DNA of 64,000 bases from contig NC_090114.1 of NCBI RefSeq assembly GCF_023973825.1, forward strand, positions 1,132,501 through 1,196,500. Direction: 5' to 3'. Made by a program: the position numbers and the translations under genes. Of this stretch, positions 1 to 11,108 are shown one piece after another (the first letter of the stretch is position 1; every line of letters begins with the position of its first letter). The DNA is from Plasmodium brasilianum. Lineage: Eukaryota > Apicomplexa > Aconoidasida > Haemosporida > Plasmodiidae. The notes under the pieces were generated by a model that worked only from the letters and a program-made list of their open reading frames with translations, was not told the origin of the DNA and did no database searches.

Positions 1-3000
1 TGTGCCTACTGTCACTTCATCTCTGTTGTAAAAACACTTTGTCAACTTGTTCATGTACACTACTTTATTAATTTTTTCAATTATTCTATATGCCTCCCTC
101 TTGCCACTCAGAAAGGCACTGACCAAAGAATTACAATCACTATTATGTGTATGCTCTCCTGCAAATAATAATCTATTACTCACTGGAAATGACAAAATAT
201 CTTTATCTATTATTAAACCATTTTTCCCTAAAAAGGAGTTTACTCCTCTAGAAAATTTGTTATTCATCCAATCATAAAAAATTATCTTTTCTATTTTCAC
301 ATGTGGTAATATACTTTTTAAAAAATATCTACAATCATTTATTACTCTCTTTCGTTTCATTCGAATTATTGCTTTACTATATTTCTTTCTTAAAAAGAGC
401 GCTATAACTGGATGCGTGCTATAAATTGTCATGTGACTGTACTTTTTTATCTCTCTTTCGTTGGTATATGATATATAGTGTTTTCCACTGTCTATTAAAC
501 GCCCTTTCTTTAAGCACTTTATCACTGTACTCTCCTTCTCATAAGCTAACGAGAACCTGTTACTTCCTCTGATATCGTTAACCCCATTCATGTTGCTTAC
601 GTTGCTTACGTTGCTTACGTTATTCACGTTACTCACGTTACTCACGTTACTCACGTTACTCACGTTACTCACGTTACTCACGTTACTCACGTTACTCACG
701 TTACACACGTTACTCATATCGTTCACTTCATTCACCCCGTTTTCCTTAATATGCGGAATAATGTTCTCTGCGCTCGAAATGTCATTGGGCATATTTGTCA
801 ATCCATTTATCTGGTTGGCATTGGAACGCAGTTCTTCACTTGAATTTATATTTCCATGAGTGAAATAATTGATAAGAAGCTCGTTTCCGCTGCTAAGATG
901 GGAGTCTAGTCGTAGTTCCTCCAGCTCCTGCTTCTTCCCGCACTCGGTCTCCTTTGTGTCTACTGCTTCTATGTTTGCTTCCTTATTCTGGACATCTTTG
1001 TCCTTCAAGTTATACTGTGCACTGTCGATACCTCTATTTGTTTCTAGCACGTTCGAGGACTCGCCCCCCCTGCAGTTACAATGACATTTGAAGTTAGAGT
1101 TGCAATAGTTGTTGTAGTTACTGTAGCTGCAATCTCTACCATCGTGGTAACTGCTTCTTTCACCTATCGCCTTTAGCGCACCGTCCGTTGAGTCCCTGTC
1201 AAATGCATCTCTTCCCCATGTGCTCCTTCTCTTTCCACCCTTGGACTGGTTAAAAAATATAGTTACATTCTGGTCGCTATTGATAATTCTTTCCTTAAGA
1301 GTAATAACAATTTTATTGTTTTTTGAAACTTTTAATCTTTTAATACTATTCACTTTCCATTCAGGTAATTTAGGAATGAATTCTATTAATCCAGTATTTC
1401 GTTCTTGTAAAAAATTTTTTATTTTTTTATTTTTTCTTGAGTATTTTTTTTTCTTTCCCTTTTGTCTTTTTTTTATGTGTTCTATCTGTTTCTTTCTTTG
1501 TGTCTTTTCTTTATTTGGAAAGGCCATTTTTGTCGACTTATTATCTTTAGCTTCTTTTTTATGAACAAATGTGCTATTAATTTGGATATTATAGCTATTT
1601 TTTTCTTGATGTTCCTCCTTTTCCTTCCTACCTTCTCTGTCAAATGGGGATAGCTTATTCGATTTTTCCGTGTACTCTTCATCATATTTAAACGGTTCTC
1701 TTTTATTATACAAGTATGTGTTGCTGTCATCCACTATATTTTCATTGTGATGACTGCATTTAACGCGATTCATGTACCCCCCCTCGGTACGAGGCCCGTC
1801 CTCCTTGCCAGACTTCCTTACCTGCACTTCGCTGTTTTTGTGGGGAAAGATGCTATTAGTATTCATTTGATTCGCTTCTCCCCCTCGATCCACTACCCCC
1901 ATCTCATTAATGTTTTCATTTTTATTTATAACTGCATTTACATTTTCTTTTATAGTTCCACCTGCATGTGCATCTACATTACTGGCCGTGTGTACCGATC
2001 CAAGGGGACAATTCTTGTAGTCTTCTACCCCCGAATAGTCATTTCCCGCACTTTCACATTTCATTTGCATATTGCTTCTAAACTCGTTTGTGGTCAAGTC
2101 TATATTGTTAATAATGTAGTCACTAACATTATACAGTTCGTTGTTCTCTATGTCAACTACTTCTTTGTTTCTATCATCTCGTCGTACTACCAGCAAATTT
2201 CCATGCTCATTCGTTATGCAGTTCGTTCCATAATCATTACAAGTACTCCCCTCATTAATGATCTTATAGTTGTTCTCATTTTTAAGGGACAACTCACCCT
2301 GACCTTCTAAATTTGTGCCTCCCCTGTCACCCTTGTTACCTACTCCTCTGCTTCCTACTATTTTGCTTCCTCCACCCTTTCTTCCCCCTCCCTTGTTTCC
2401 TGTTCCTCTGCTTGCCCCCTTGCCATAATATCGCACACTCTCCTTTAAGACCCCGAGGGGCACCGCGACAATGCAGTAATCGTAGAGCTTACTGTCCACA
2501 TGATTTTTAAAGCCAAGTTTTATGTTATCATTATACGAATAAATTTTATTAACAATTTTATTTTTTTCTATCCTTACATTTTGTTTTAATTTTTTTATAA
2601 TTTTGGTCAATTCGAAAGTGCAGCAAATATTCTTAAAAATGTCTAAAAAATTAATATTATGAAAAATGTACTGTATTGACAAGGAATAGATATTAATACC
2701 GCAATGGGACTCCAGATACGATATATATAATTGCACATAGATATATTTATAATTTTTTTCTTTTTTCATTTTTTGTATTATTACAGTTATTACTTCACCT
2801 AGAGAAGCATATAACAATTTTTTTTTATTTTTTATATCAGAAAAAGTTTTCAAATTGCATACATGTTCATAATAATTTCTTAATTTACTAATGACTTTAA
2901 AAAATTCATTTCTCAATTCATATATATAGATCCTTTTGTCCTTATAATAAATATAATGTTTATAAAGATGACGATTTATATTATTTGTGTATATATTTTT

Positions 3001-5769
3001 TTTTATACAAAAATTTATTAGAGGATTATTTCTATTAACATATAAGTTCACTTCCCCTACATACCTTTTTCCATAATTTTTTGAAAAAACAAATTTCCCA
3101 CCTATTCTATTTCTGGCTTCATATACCGTCACGTCAATATTATGGTTTTGTAGAATATATGCTGCAGATAATCCTGATAATCCAGCACCTATAATTACTA
3201 CTTTTATTTTTTTATTTACATTCATTATTGTATTTATATGATAAATGATATCATTATAATTTGTATTATTATTTTCATGAGCTTTTTTTAATAAAAGGAT
3301 GTTCTCCTCTTTATATACAAATATATTGTCATTTCTTCTTTTTGAAATATCTATCTTATTCTTATGCATGCAAAAATGTTTTGCACTACTGGAGCTGTAA
3401 TTATCTGAGCACATGTCGTCGCTCGAGGAGCTGTACGCTAAAGGGTTGTTATATTTTCCGTTTCTCTTCGTTCCACGCTTCGTTTCTATGCAATGATTCT
3501 CCCTTATCCGTCGCTGCAACTGATACTTCTCTAGTTGACACTCCTCCTTCTGACTATCCTTCATTCGACACTCCTCCATCCGATTATCCTTCGTTCCCAT
3601 ACCCCTTTCCTTGTAAATAATTTTTTCTCCTCCATTGTTCCCTTGATTTTTGTTTCTTCTTGTGTAATAGTAGGACGTATCACCTTGATGTACATGCTCC
3701 TGAATATCATTTCCATCGCCTTCTGCTACTCCATGCAGACCAATTTTGTGTCTACTGTTAACATTATTATTACTACCAACAGTGTTGCTGTTACCACTGC
3801 CGCCAGTATTATTTCCGCCAGTATTATTTCCGCCAGTATTATTTCCTCCAGTATTATTTCCGCCAGTATTATTTCCGCCAATATTATTTCCGCCAATATT
3901 ATTTCCGCCAATATTATTTCCGCCAATATTATTTCCGCCAATATTATTCCCGTTAACATTATTAATACCAACATCATTGCTGTTATTGCCGATGCACACT
4001 TCAGGTTCGTCATAATCGCTGCTTGTGAAATTAAAACTATTTGAATTGTTGGGGTAAAAATAAGTTAACTCGTCATCGAACAGGTTAAACATCAGCGAAT
4101 CATTGTCATTTGACGTAGACAAACATTTAGACACTTTCCTTTTTCGGTAATGACTATTTGACAGTTCGCTACTTACGCTTGTATACATGGTGCTGTTCGA
4201 TTTAAAGCTCCTGCTTCGTTTTATGCACTTCATGTTTTGTTTTCTCCCATCGTCTTTGTCGTCTTCGTTGTCTACTTCTTCGTCCTCATCGTCTTCTTCA
4301 TCATCGTCTTCTTCATCTTCTTCATCATCATCGTCTTCCTCATCTTCTTCATCATCATCGTCTTCCTCATCTTCTTTATCATCATCATCTTCCTTATCTT
4401 CTTTATCATCATCATCTTCCTTATCTTCTTTATCATCATCATCTTCCTTATCTTCTTTATCATCATCATCTTCCTTATCTTCATCTTTATCGTTACTGTT
4501 ATCTCCTCCATCACCTTCATTTTCTCTATCCCCTTTGTTGTTGTCACTGCCATTATTTTTGCCCCGATTATCATCATAAGGAATAATTTCATTATTCATC
4601 TCGTTGTTACGGGTACTACTATTGTTGTCATTAGTATTACCAGGGAAAGACTCATCATTGACATTAGTACTATCATGAATAAGGCAATATGAATGATTCT
4701 TTAACGAGTTATCATATTTCTGCATGCTCCATAAGCATTCATTTGCTTTTTTTTTTAGTAAAGATTTTTTTTCAAATATTATCCCTTCGTCTATTAATCC
4801 ATTTACATTTCTAAAACTTTTGATAGTATTATTTTGTTTTCTTAAAATGGTGCTGTTACATCCAAAATTAACAGCATCATATATTAATTTATTGCTACCC
4901 ATATTATTTATATTGAAATTGTATTCATCTTTGAAAATTTTTTTTTCATTCATACGAAAAATGTCAAAATCTGCGTTATTTCTTTTTTTCCTATCCCTGT
5001 TCATAATTTTTTTATCAAGAGGAATAATGCGGTTCATCACATGTAAAGCTATTTTTTTTTTTTTTTTTTTTTTTTTTTTCTTTCTTTCTTTTTTTTTTTC
5101 TTTTTCATTTTTTTCATTCTTTTTTATAATACCATTTTGTTGTCGCTTCGTGTCTATACGATTATTAAATGTAAAATAAATAATTCTGTTCGAGTTATTT
5201 TTCTCACTCCTTTTTCTTGCCTTCTCTTTTTTTTTGGCTCTATTTGTATAGTCTTTCAAAGTGGTATTATAATTATTATTACTACTACAATTATTATTAC
5301 TTCTACAATTATTATTACTTCTACAATTATTATTACTACTACAATTATTATTACTACTACAATTATTATTACTACTACAATTATTATTACTACTACAATT
5401 ATTATTACTACTACAATTATTATTACTACTACAATTATTATTATTACTACAATTATTATTACTTCTACAATTATTATTACTACTACAATTATTAACGCCT
5501 CTTAACTTTACATATACCCTTTTAAATATATCGTTATTTGCTTTTTTTACTTTAATATATCGATTTTTATATTTCACAGGGGTGTTCCTTTTACTTAATA
5601 GAACGAGCTTCCTAACATTATGACCATTCATTTCTTCGTTTACCTGTTTTCTTATTTTTTCTCTTAGCTTCCATCTCCCAATATAGAGATGATGTGCTTC
5701 CCTTCTGTGGTTACTCTTGCTTTGTGTAATATATAGGACTGTCGCTCTTGTAGTATGTTCTCTTTCCAT
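1..5769 (-). CDS. LSD-like FAD-dependent amine oxidase (lysine-specific histone demethylase family), 3' end cut by window
   Basis: One reading frame runs from an ATG at 5769 to the window edge without a stop (1923 codons), so the last residues are missing. I checked the phase at 5769, 5499, 5160, 5043, 3225 and 3 and it is constant. Around residue 850 lies the dinucleotide-binding fold VVIIGAGLSGLSAAYIL followed by the YEARNRIGG motif. Near residue 1870 is RLLFAGEHTNSDCNSLVSAF with SGKREAYRII, the classic C-terminal FAD motif of amine oxidases. The family oxidises methylated lysines using FAD; a nuclear histone-demethylase role is inferred. The N-terminal 850 residues and the stretch between the two FAD motifs are filled with Asn-, Asp/Glu- and Lys-rich low complexity. 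I do not recognise a SWIRM domain. The P. falciparum chromosome 8 neighbour of the isomerase is annotated as such a demethylase, as I recall it. A polyamine-oxidase-like activity is the main alternative. Confidence 0.85.
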   Translation of the reverse strand, partial: MEREHTTRATVLYITQSKSNHRREAHHLYIGRWKLREKIRKQVNEEMNGHNVRKLVLLSKRNTPVKYKNRYIKVKKANNDIFKRVYVKLRGVNNCSSNNNCRSNNNCSNNNNCSSNNNCSSNNNCSSNNNCSSNNNCSSNNNCSSNNNCRSNNNCRSNNNCSSNNNYNTTLKDYTNRAKKKEKARKRSEKNNSNRIIYFTFNNRIDTKRQQNGIIKKNEKNEKEKKKERKKKKKKKKKKIALHVMNRIIPLDKKIMNRDRKKRNNADFDIFRMNEKKIFKDEYNFNINNMGSNKLIYDAVNFGCNSTILRKQNNTIKSFRNVNGLIDEGIIFEKKSLLKKKANECLWSMQKYDNSLKNHSYCLIHDSTNVNDESFPGNTNDNNSSTRNNEMNNEIIPYDDNRGKNNGSDNNKGDRENEGDGGDNSNDKDEDKEDDDDKEDKEDDDDKEDKEDDDDKEDKEDDDDKEDEEDDDDEEDEEDDDDEEDEEDDDEEDDEDEEVDNEDDKDDGRKQNMKCIKRSRSFKSNSTMYTSVSSELSNSHYRKRKVSKCLSTSNDNDSLMFNLFDDELTYFYPNNSNSFNFTSSDYDEPEVCIGNNSNDVGINNVNGNNIGGNNIGGNNIGGNNIGGNNIGGNNTGGNNTGGNNTGGNNTGGNNTGGSGNSNTVGSNNNVNSRHKIGLHGVAEGDGNDIQEHVHQGDTSYYYTRRNKNQGNNGGEKIIYKERGMGTKDNRMEECRMKDSQKEECQLEKYQLQRRIRENHCIETKRGTKRNGKYNNPLAYSSSSDDMCSDNYSSSSAKHFCMHKNKIDISKRRNDNIFVYKEENILLLKKAHENNNTNYNDIIYHINTIMNVNKKIKVVIIGAGLSGLSAAYILQNHNIDVTVYEARNRIGGKFVFSKNYGKRYVGEVNLYVNRNNPLINFCIKKNIYTNNINRHLYKHYIYYKDKRIYIYELRNEFFKVISKLRNYYEHVCNLKTFSDIKNKKKLLYASLGEVITVIIQKMKKEKNYKYIYVQLYISYLESHCGINIYSLSIQYIFHNINFLDIFKNICCTFELTKIIKKLKQNVRIEKNKIVNKIYSYNDNIKLGFKNHVDSKLYDYCIVAVPLGVLKESVRYYGKGASRGTGNKGGGRKGGGSKIVGSRGVGNKGDRGGTNLEGQGELSLKNENNYKIINEGSTCNDYGTNCITNEHGNLLVVRRDDRNKEVVDIENNELYNVSDYIINNIDLTTNEFRSNMQMKCESAGNDYSGVEDYKNCPLGSVHTASNVDAHAGGTIKENVNAVINKNENINEMGVVDRGGEANQMNTNSIFPHKNSEVQVRKSGKEDGPRTEGGYMNRVKCSHHNENIVDDSNTYLYNKREPFKYDEEYTEKSNKLSPFDREGRKEKEEHQEKNSYNIQINSTFVHKKEAKDNKSTKMAFPNKEKTQRKKQIEHIKKRQKGKKKKYSRKNKKIKNFLQERNTGLIEFIPKLPEWKVNSIKRLKVSKNNKIVITLKERIINSDQNVTIFFNQSKGGKRRSTWGRDAFDRDSTDGALKAIGERSSYHDGRDCSYSNYNNYCNSNFKCHCNCRGGESSNVLETNRGIDSAQYNLKDKDVQNKEANIEAVDTKETECGKKQELEELRLDSHLSSGNELLINYFTHGNINSSEELRSNANQINGLTNMPNDISSAENIIPHIKENGVNEVNDMSNVCNVSNVSNVSNVSNVSNVSNVSNVSNVNNVSNVSNVSNMNGVNDIRGSNRFSLAYEKESTVIKCLKKGRLIDSGKHYISYTNEREIKKYSHMTIYSTHPVIALFLRKKYSKAIIRMKRKRVINDCRYFLKSILPHVKIEKIIFYDWMNNKFSRGVNSFLGKNGLIIDKDILSFPVSNRLLFAGEHTHNSDCNSLVSAFLSGKREAYRIIEKINKVVYMNKLTKCFYNRDEVTVGT
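589..706 (-). repeat. 9-bp tandem repeat coding Val-Ser-Asn
   Basis: About a dozen copies of a 9-bp unit (gttactcac on the + strand) encode a Val-Ser-Asn array inside the LSD-like gene. It lies in a hydrophilic insert between the two FAD motifs, with a few variant units at the edges. Confidence 0.85.
3780..3965 (-). repeat. 15-bp tandem repeat coding Asn/Gly/Ile-Thr
   Basis: About eleven copies of a 15-bp unit (attatttccgccagt and a ccaat variant) encode Asn-Asn-Thr/Ile-Gly-Gly repeats just N-terminal to the FAD domain. Two sub-types are arranged in blocks, a sign of recent unit expansion. Confidence 0.85.
4262..4495 (-). repeat. Acidic Asp/Glu/Lys repeat in the LSD-like gene
   Basis: A purine-rich tract on the coding strand encodes runs of Asp-Asp-Asp-Asp-Lys-Glu-Asp-Lys-Glu, period about 30 bp. 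It is strongly acidic low complexity. Open frames on the opposite strand here are artefacts of the repeat. Confidence 0.8.
5266..5497 (-). repeat. 15-bp tandem repeat coding Asn-Asn-Asn-Cys-Ser
   Basis: About fifteen copies of a 15-bp unit (tactacaattattat) near the N-terminus of the LSD-like protein encode Asn-Asn-Asn-Cys-Ser/Arg-Ser units. A Cys every five residues is unusual for Plasmodium Asn-rich tracts. Confidence 0.85.
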
Positions 5770-8700
5770 TGTACCTGCATGCAAGTCTCATAGGAATAAG
5801 AATTTTTCTCGTGTATTATCCCTTATTTTGCACCTTATCTAGATTGAATATAATTTAATGAAAATTATTTCAATATAATTTACCTCAATTTACTTTACTT
5901 CAATTTGGTTTACCTCAATTTACATTACTTCTATTTAATTTAATTCTATTTATTTCAGTTTAATTTTTTTATTTCTTTTATTTTTTATTTATTTATTATT
6001 TTTTTTTTGTGGTAATTATATGCTTCGAATTTTGAGAAAAGCTTACTTACAATTCGGGCAAAAAAAAAAAAAAAAATTATAAAGAAAATACAATTTAACA
6101 TTATACGTGAAAATATAATAGGTGCAACATAGTCTTTCTCATTTTCTTAATTATAATATAGGGACGTTTATTTGTGGAACGTAATAATCAACCTCCGATT
6201 TTTTTGCTTTATTTATTTGCTAACTTGCTACTTCTTCGTTATTAATTTGATGCTATTTTGTTACTACTTCTTTGCTAAATATTTAATTTTTTGGCTGATA
6301 GTTTCCAATTTTTAATAAACTAATTTAAATTTTAACTGATAAACTTTGAATATTTAGTAGCGTTAAATACCATAAAGGTTGCATCGTTGCTCTAAACAAA
6401 CAAATCCGCCGTATATAGTCAAATGGATGAGGAGCACATACGTACCTATCACGTGTTTATTAAATAGTGTATGTTTGATCTTTCTGTTATTTGTTTTAAT
6501 ATTCCTTCTAATTTTGAGAAAAACTCTATGCGTATCGATATGGGCATATATGTGTACACAAGTAGAAATGAGTATATACCTATACACACATACATAAATA
6601 CAAATACATACATATATACGCATACATATATATATATATATATATATGCATACATACTCATACATACATACATATGCATGTATATTTACACTTCAAAAAT
6701 TAACTAAGCTCAAATTAATTGGTGTTGTATCGAATTAAAGCTAACATATAGATGTAACTTAGATGCAAACACATTTACATAAAAACAAGAGGGAAATATA
6801 TTTATACTTATATAAATGCAAGTATATGTAACAAAATTAATTTATAGAGTAGTCGTTCAGCATTATTACACCTACCCATGCATATATATATATATATATA
6901 TATATATACATGCTTAAATACATACATGCTTAAATATATACATGCTTAAATACATACATGCTTAAATACATACATGCTTAAATACATACATGCTTAAATA
7001 CATACATGCTTAAATACATACATGCTTAAATACATACATGCTTAAATACATACATGCTTAAATACATACATGTTTAAATACATACATAAAGGAAAAGGAT
7101 AGAAAGATAAACATATCCTTACATATACACATATGCAGTTATATATCTACACGCACACTTCTACAATCAGCAGAACATTTAAATGTTAACTGACGAATAA
7201 ACTATAAGTGCTATCGTTAAATAAAAAATATATATTTGTTGTCTATATAAACATATATGATTGAAATAATAAAAAAAACATAAATTTAGAAATTATTATT
7301 ACAAGTACAAACTTATATGAATGAAAAAAAAAAAAAGTTTTCACATTTTGTTTTTAACATTTTTACTTCTATTAATATTTATATCTATATATATATTTTT
7401 ATATATATTTTTATTCATATTTATATTTTTATTTTAATTTATATTTACGCTTTTATTTACGCTTTTATTTATATTTTTATTTATATTCATATTTAAATTC
7501 GTATTTATGTTCATATATAAATTTATATTTATGTTCATATTTAGATTCATATTTAGATTCATATTTATATTCATACTTACATTCATACTTACATTCATAC
7601 TTACATTTATACTTACATTTATACTTATATTCCTATTTTTATTTATTTTTTTCTTTCGCTTTCCATAAGCTCTTCTATATTTATATTACTTTTTGCTCTT
7701 CTGTTCTCCTATTTTTTCTTTTTCCTTTTTTTTAAAAAAAATAAATAAATACGAATAAACAAATGAATATAAAATTTACAAATGGTTATTACATGTAAAA
7801 ATGTAACAAAAATTGGTGGAAGAAAAACATCTACATTTAAAACAAAGCTGCGCTCATTTTTGCGCGAGCGTGAAATATATATATATTTACTTTTGTATGT
7901 ACGCAAAAATATATATGTATATAATACATATGTACATGTATTTATATAATTCCGTACGTGTACAAATATTTATATTAATTCATATGTGTAAAGGTATTTA
8001 TATATATCCATATGTGTACATATATATGGAATAACGTAAAAAAATCGTTCCATTATACGCTTATTTTTTTTTTTTTTTTTACAAAAACAAATTCTTGTTT
8101 TGATTAAAAAAAGAAGCGTTAAGGGGTGAGTAAATGAGTGAAAAAATCTTTTTTTTTCTTTTTTTTTTTTTTTTTTTCTCTAAAATAGTTTACGTATTTA
8201 TATTATACATTAAACTTTTAATAAATTACCAGGTTGTTTTTTGGTTTCTATCTACATATATACTTCACGGTACACATGTATATATGTATATATATATGTA
8301 CTTATATGTACAAAAATATACAAGTACATGTAATAAATATGTATACTTGTACCACAATCACAATCTGCTGATTGCTATGTTTTCAAATTTGTATACACTT
8401 ACATATACATAAACGTATATGTACTAGTACATGTAAGCATGTATACATGTTGAAAAAAAAAAAAAAAAAGGAAAAAAAAAAAGTATAAATGATTCCATTA
8501 ATTAATTGCATGCCATGTGAAAATTAAAAAAAAAAAAAAAAACTTAGTAGCAAATACAGTCTTCTTATTGATGTTACAATTTTTTACAAAAAACAAGAAA
8601 ATAAGAAAATGAAAAAATATGAAAAAATGAAAATGCGAAAATATGAAAATATGAAAATGTGAATATAAGCAAATATGAAAATGTGAATATAAGCAAATAT

Positions 8701-10296
8701 GAAAATGTAAAAATTTTAAAATAAACAAAAATAAAAAAAAAAGAGAAAAATTATTTTTAAACGAAAAAATGATAAACTTTTAACTAAACTTAAAATTTTT
8801 TTTTTTAAAATATAATATTTTAATTAATTGGCATCAAATTACTATGAGGGAAAATAATGAATTTTTTTTTTTTTTTTTTTTTTAAAGCCCTTAATGTAAT
8901 ATGTTGAACTAGTTTAAAAAAAAAAAAAGTTTGCATGTAATACATACGCGTACACATATACATATATATATATATATATAATATATATACAAATACATAT
9001 GTATTTAGTTATAATTACGTTGCATATATTATGTTTTACCTACTACAAAATAAATGTTTAAATCTATGTTGTAAATTTTTTGGCATAATAAAGCAAACTT
9101 TTTTTTCTCATGACAGTTAAATTTACTTTTTCATAGGATTCTATAATGACGTTTTTATCCTCCGTAAGCGCAATTATACTTGTACGTGGTGATATATAAA
9201 TAGGTAAATGTACTCATATATGTACACATAACTGTACAAATATGACATATGTATATTTGCATACAATTGTTCATATGAATAATGCAAATGGGAAAAGAGT
9301 CCAACTCCCTTGAACATAATAAACATATAATAATGATATTGTAGTAATAAAATTAAAAAAAAATTAACCATAAAGTCATAATAACTGAGAGTAAAAGGAA
9401 AAAGGTAAAAATAAGAAAAATATATTTATGATTTTATCATAATTATATAAAACAAATATTGCTTGTTAGTGAAGCGATACATATATAATATATATATATA
9501 TATTTATATAATACATTAAAATATAAATAAGTATACATATATATATATGATCTATGAATTTTTCTAAAGCTACAAACATTAGGTAAATATTTAATCACCT
9601 AAATGGATATACACATATGGTCTTATAAAAAAAAAAAAAAAAAAAAACCGCCACATAAATTTGTGCATATATTAAAAAAATAAAATTTATACAATAAAAC
9701 GTAAACGTATGTTTATGTTTGTTTGTATATTATTTAAGTACATATGTATATATATATTATATAAAATTATGTATAGAGAATATTTTTTATATGAACATTC
9801 ATGTATTTTTTTTTTTTTTTTTTTTACTACAAAAAAATAAATGTAAACTACAATTTAGCTAATTTGACCATTTAAAAAAAAAAAAAAATAAATAAAAAAA
9901 TAAAACAGCTGATTGAATTATTCAAAAAGTAGGAGAATTTTTCTTTTTTTATTTACCAGTTTTCTACGTGTTTTTATTCTGTTTTTATTTCATTTTGTTT
10001 TTTTTAATTTAAAAAAAAGGAAAATGATCTTATTTCTTCCCATTTTTCAAAATACATAAAACAACACACGCACATGTTCAATTATTATCTATAATTATGT
10101 ACAGCATAAAATAAAAAATGATAATATAGAATATATTCCTTTTTTAAGAGCAGTTTCTGGTAATATTGTTCATATGTACTTTGTTCGTAATTTGTGTTTT
10201 ACTAATACTTATATATATGTAAATATAATATACGTTTTCATCAGAAAAGCAAAAAAGTAAACACATATGTTCTAATTTATCTTTTAATTCGAACAA
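5770..10296. other. Intergenic region upstream of the LSD-like gene, repeat-rich
   Basis: This 4.5 kb holds the LSD-like gene's upstream region (6-bp-scale acctcaattta repeats at 5880-5950), TA and CATA microsatellites, and poly(A/T) runs. A short AG...GT-bounded segment at 9137-9163 looks like a possible micro-exon. A GC-rich spot around 7845-7872 can fold into a small hairpin (cgctc...gagcg). I see no convincing gene. Confidence 0.6.
6907..7085. repeat. 16-bp tandem repeat (catacatgcttaaata)
   Basis: Roughly eleven near-identical head-to-tail copies of a 16-bp unit follow a (TA)n run. There are no spacers, so it is a minisatellite and not a CRISPR array. Confidence 0.9.
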
Positions 10297-11108
10297 ATGG
10301 TAAATTTAAAAACTACACCGTATGTTTTTCCTGAACTGTTAAGGTAAAATATTTTTCTATTCATATATATAATTTTTATTTAATTCTTTTATAATTTTCA
10401 TGCATTTTTTTCCCCCGCCCCCCTAATTAATGCGGATATAAAATCATGATATTTTTCTCAAAAACGAAAGAGAAAAAAAAAATTAGAAGAAAATTTTAAC
10501 TTGCATGTATTATGTATTAATGAGACTACGCCATAAAAATATAACATTATATATATTATATATATTTATATACTTATACATAATACCCATTTTTAACATA
10601 GTAGAAAATTAAAAAAGAATAAAATTAACTTTTTTTATTTCATGGCATATAAAATGAACGAATTTTTTTTTGTAATGGTAATTTCATTTTTTCTATCATG
10701 TTATTGAAATAACGCATATATGGGTAATATAGGCTAAATTTACATTTATATAAAATACTGTATATTGTATATTATATATTGCATATTGCATATTGCATAT
10801 TATACATATTGTATACACTGTACACTGTAAATTGTAGAAAGAACAAAAACGTTTTTCTTATCATAAACAAATAAAAAGGTGAATACTCTAGGAATTTTTA
10901 ATGCAATCGGCTTATTATACATACGTAAAAAAGTTCTTGTAATAATGTATATGTTATTATATATATACGTCTCCTTACATTATATTACATATAAATTTCA
11001 ATATCCGAGTAAAGCTTACAATTTTTGTTCCTTTTTTTTCATAGAAAAACGCTAAAAAATAAAATACCACATGAAATAAAAAAAAAAAAAAAATTAAATT
11101 ATATATAA
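10297..11108 (+). CDS. Candidate small two-exon gene, function unknown
   Basis: Exon 1 (10297-10343) reads MVNLKTTPYVFPELL and ends in a split Arg codon at a consensus donor (AG|GTAAAA). Exon 2 starts at 11045 after a strong T-rich acceptor (ccttttttttcatag), completes the Arg codon in phase and reads KTLKNKIPHEIKKKKK before TAA at 11106-11108. The product would be 36 residues and strongly basic. The exon 1 peptide is non-repetitive with mixed codons, unlike its surroundings. The intron would be about 700 bp, long for this genome, so extra exons may be hidden in it. It lies 2.3 kb upstream of the isomerase in the same direction and does not look like part of that gene, whose N-terminus is complete. 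I recognise no family. Confidence 0.35.

Noticed and set aside
590..2310. Several plus-strand open frames of 60-187 codons
   Set aside because: They are antisense to the LSD-like gene, whose minus-strand frame is continuous and carries the FAD motifs.
4187..5505. Ser-, Phe/Ile- and Thr-rich frames on both strands
   Set aside because: They are repeat shadows of the acidic and Asn-rich tracts of the LSD-like gene.
6907..7085. CRISPR-like regular repeat
   Set aside because: Units are directly adjacent with no spacers, and the genome is eukaryotic; it is a minisatellite.
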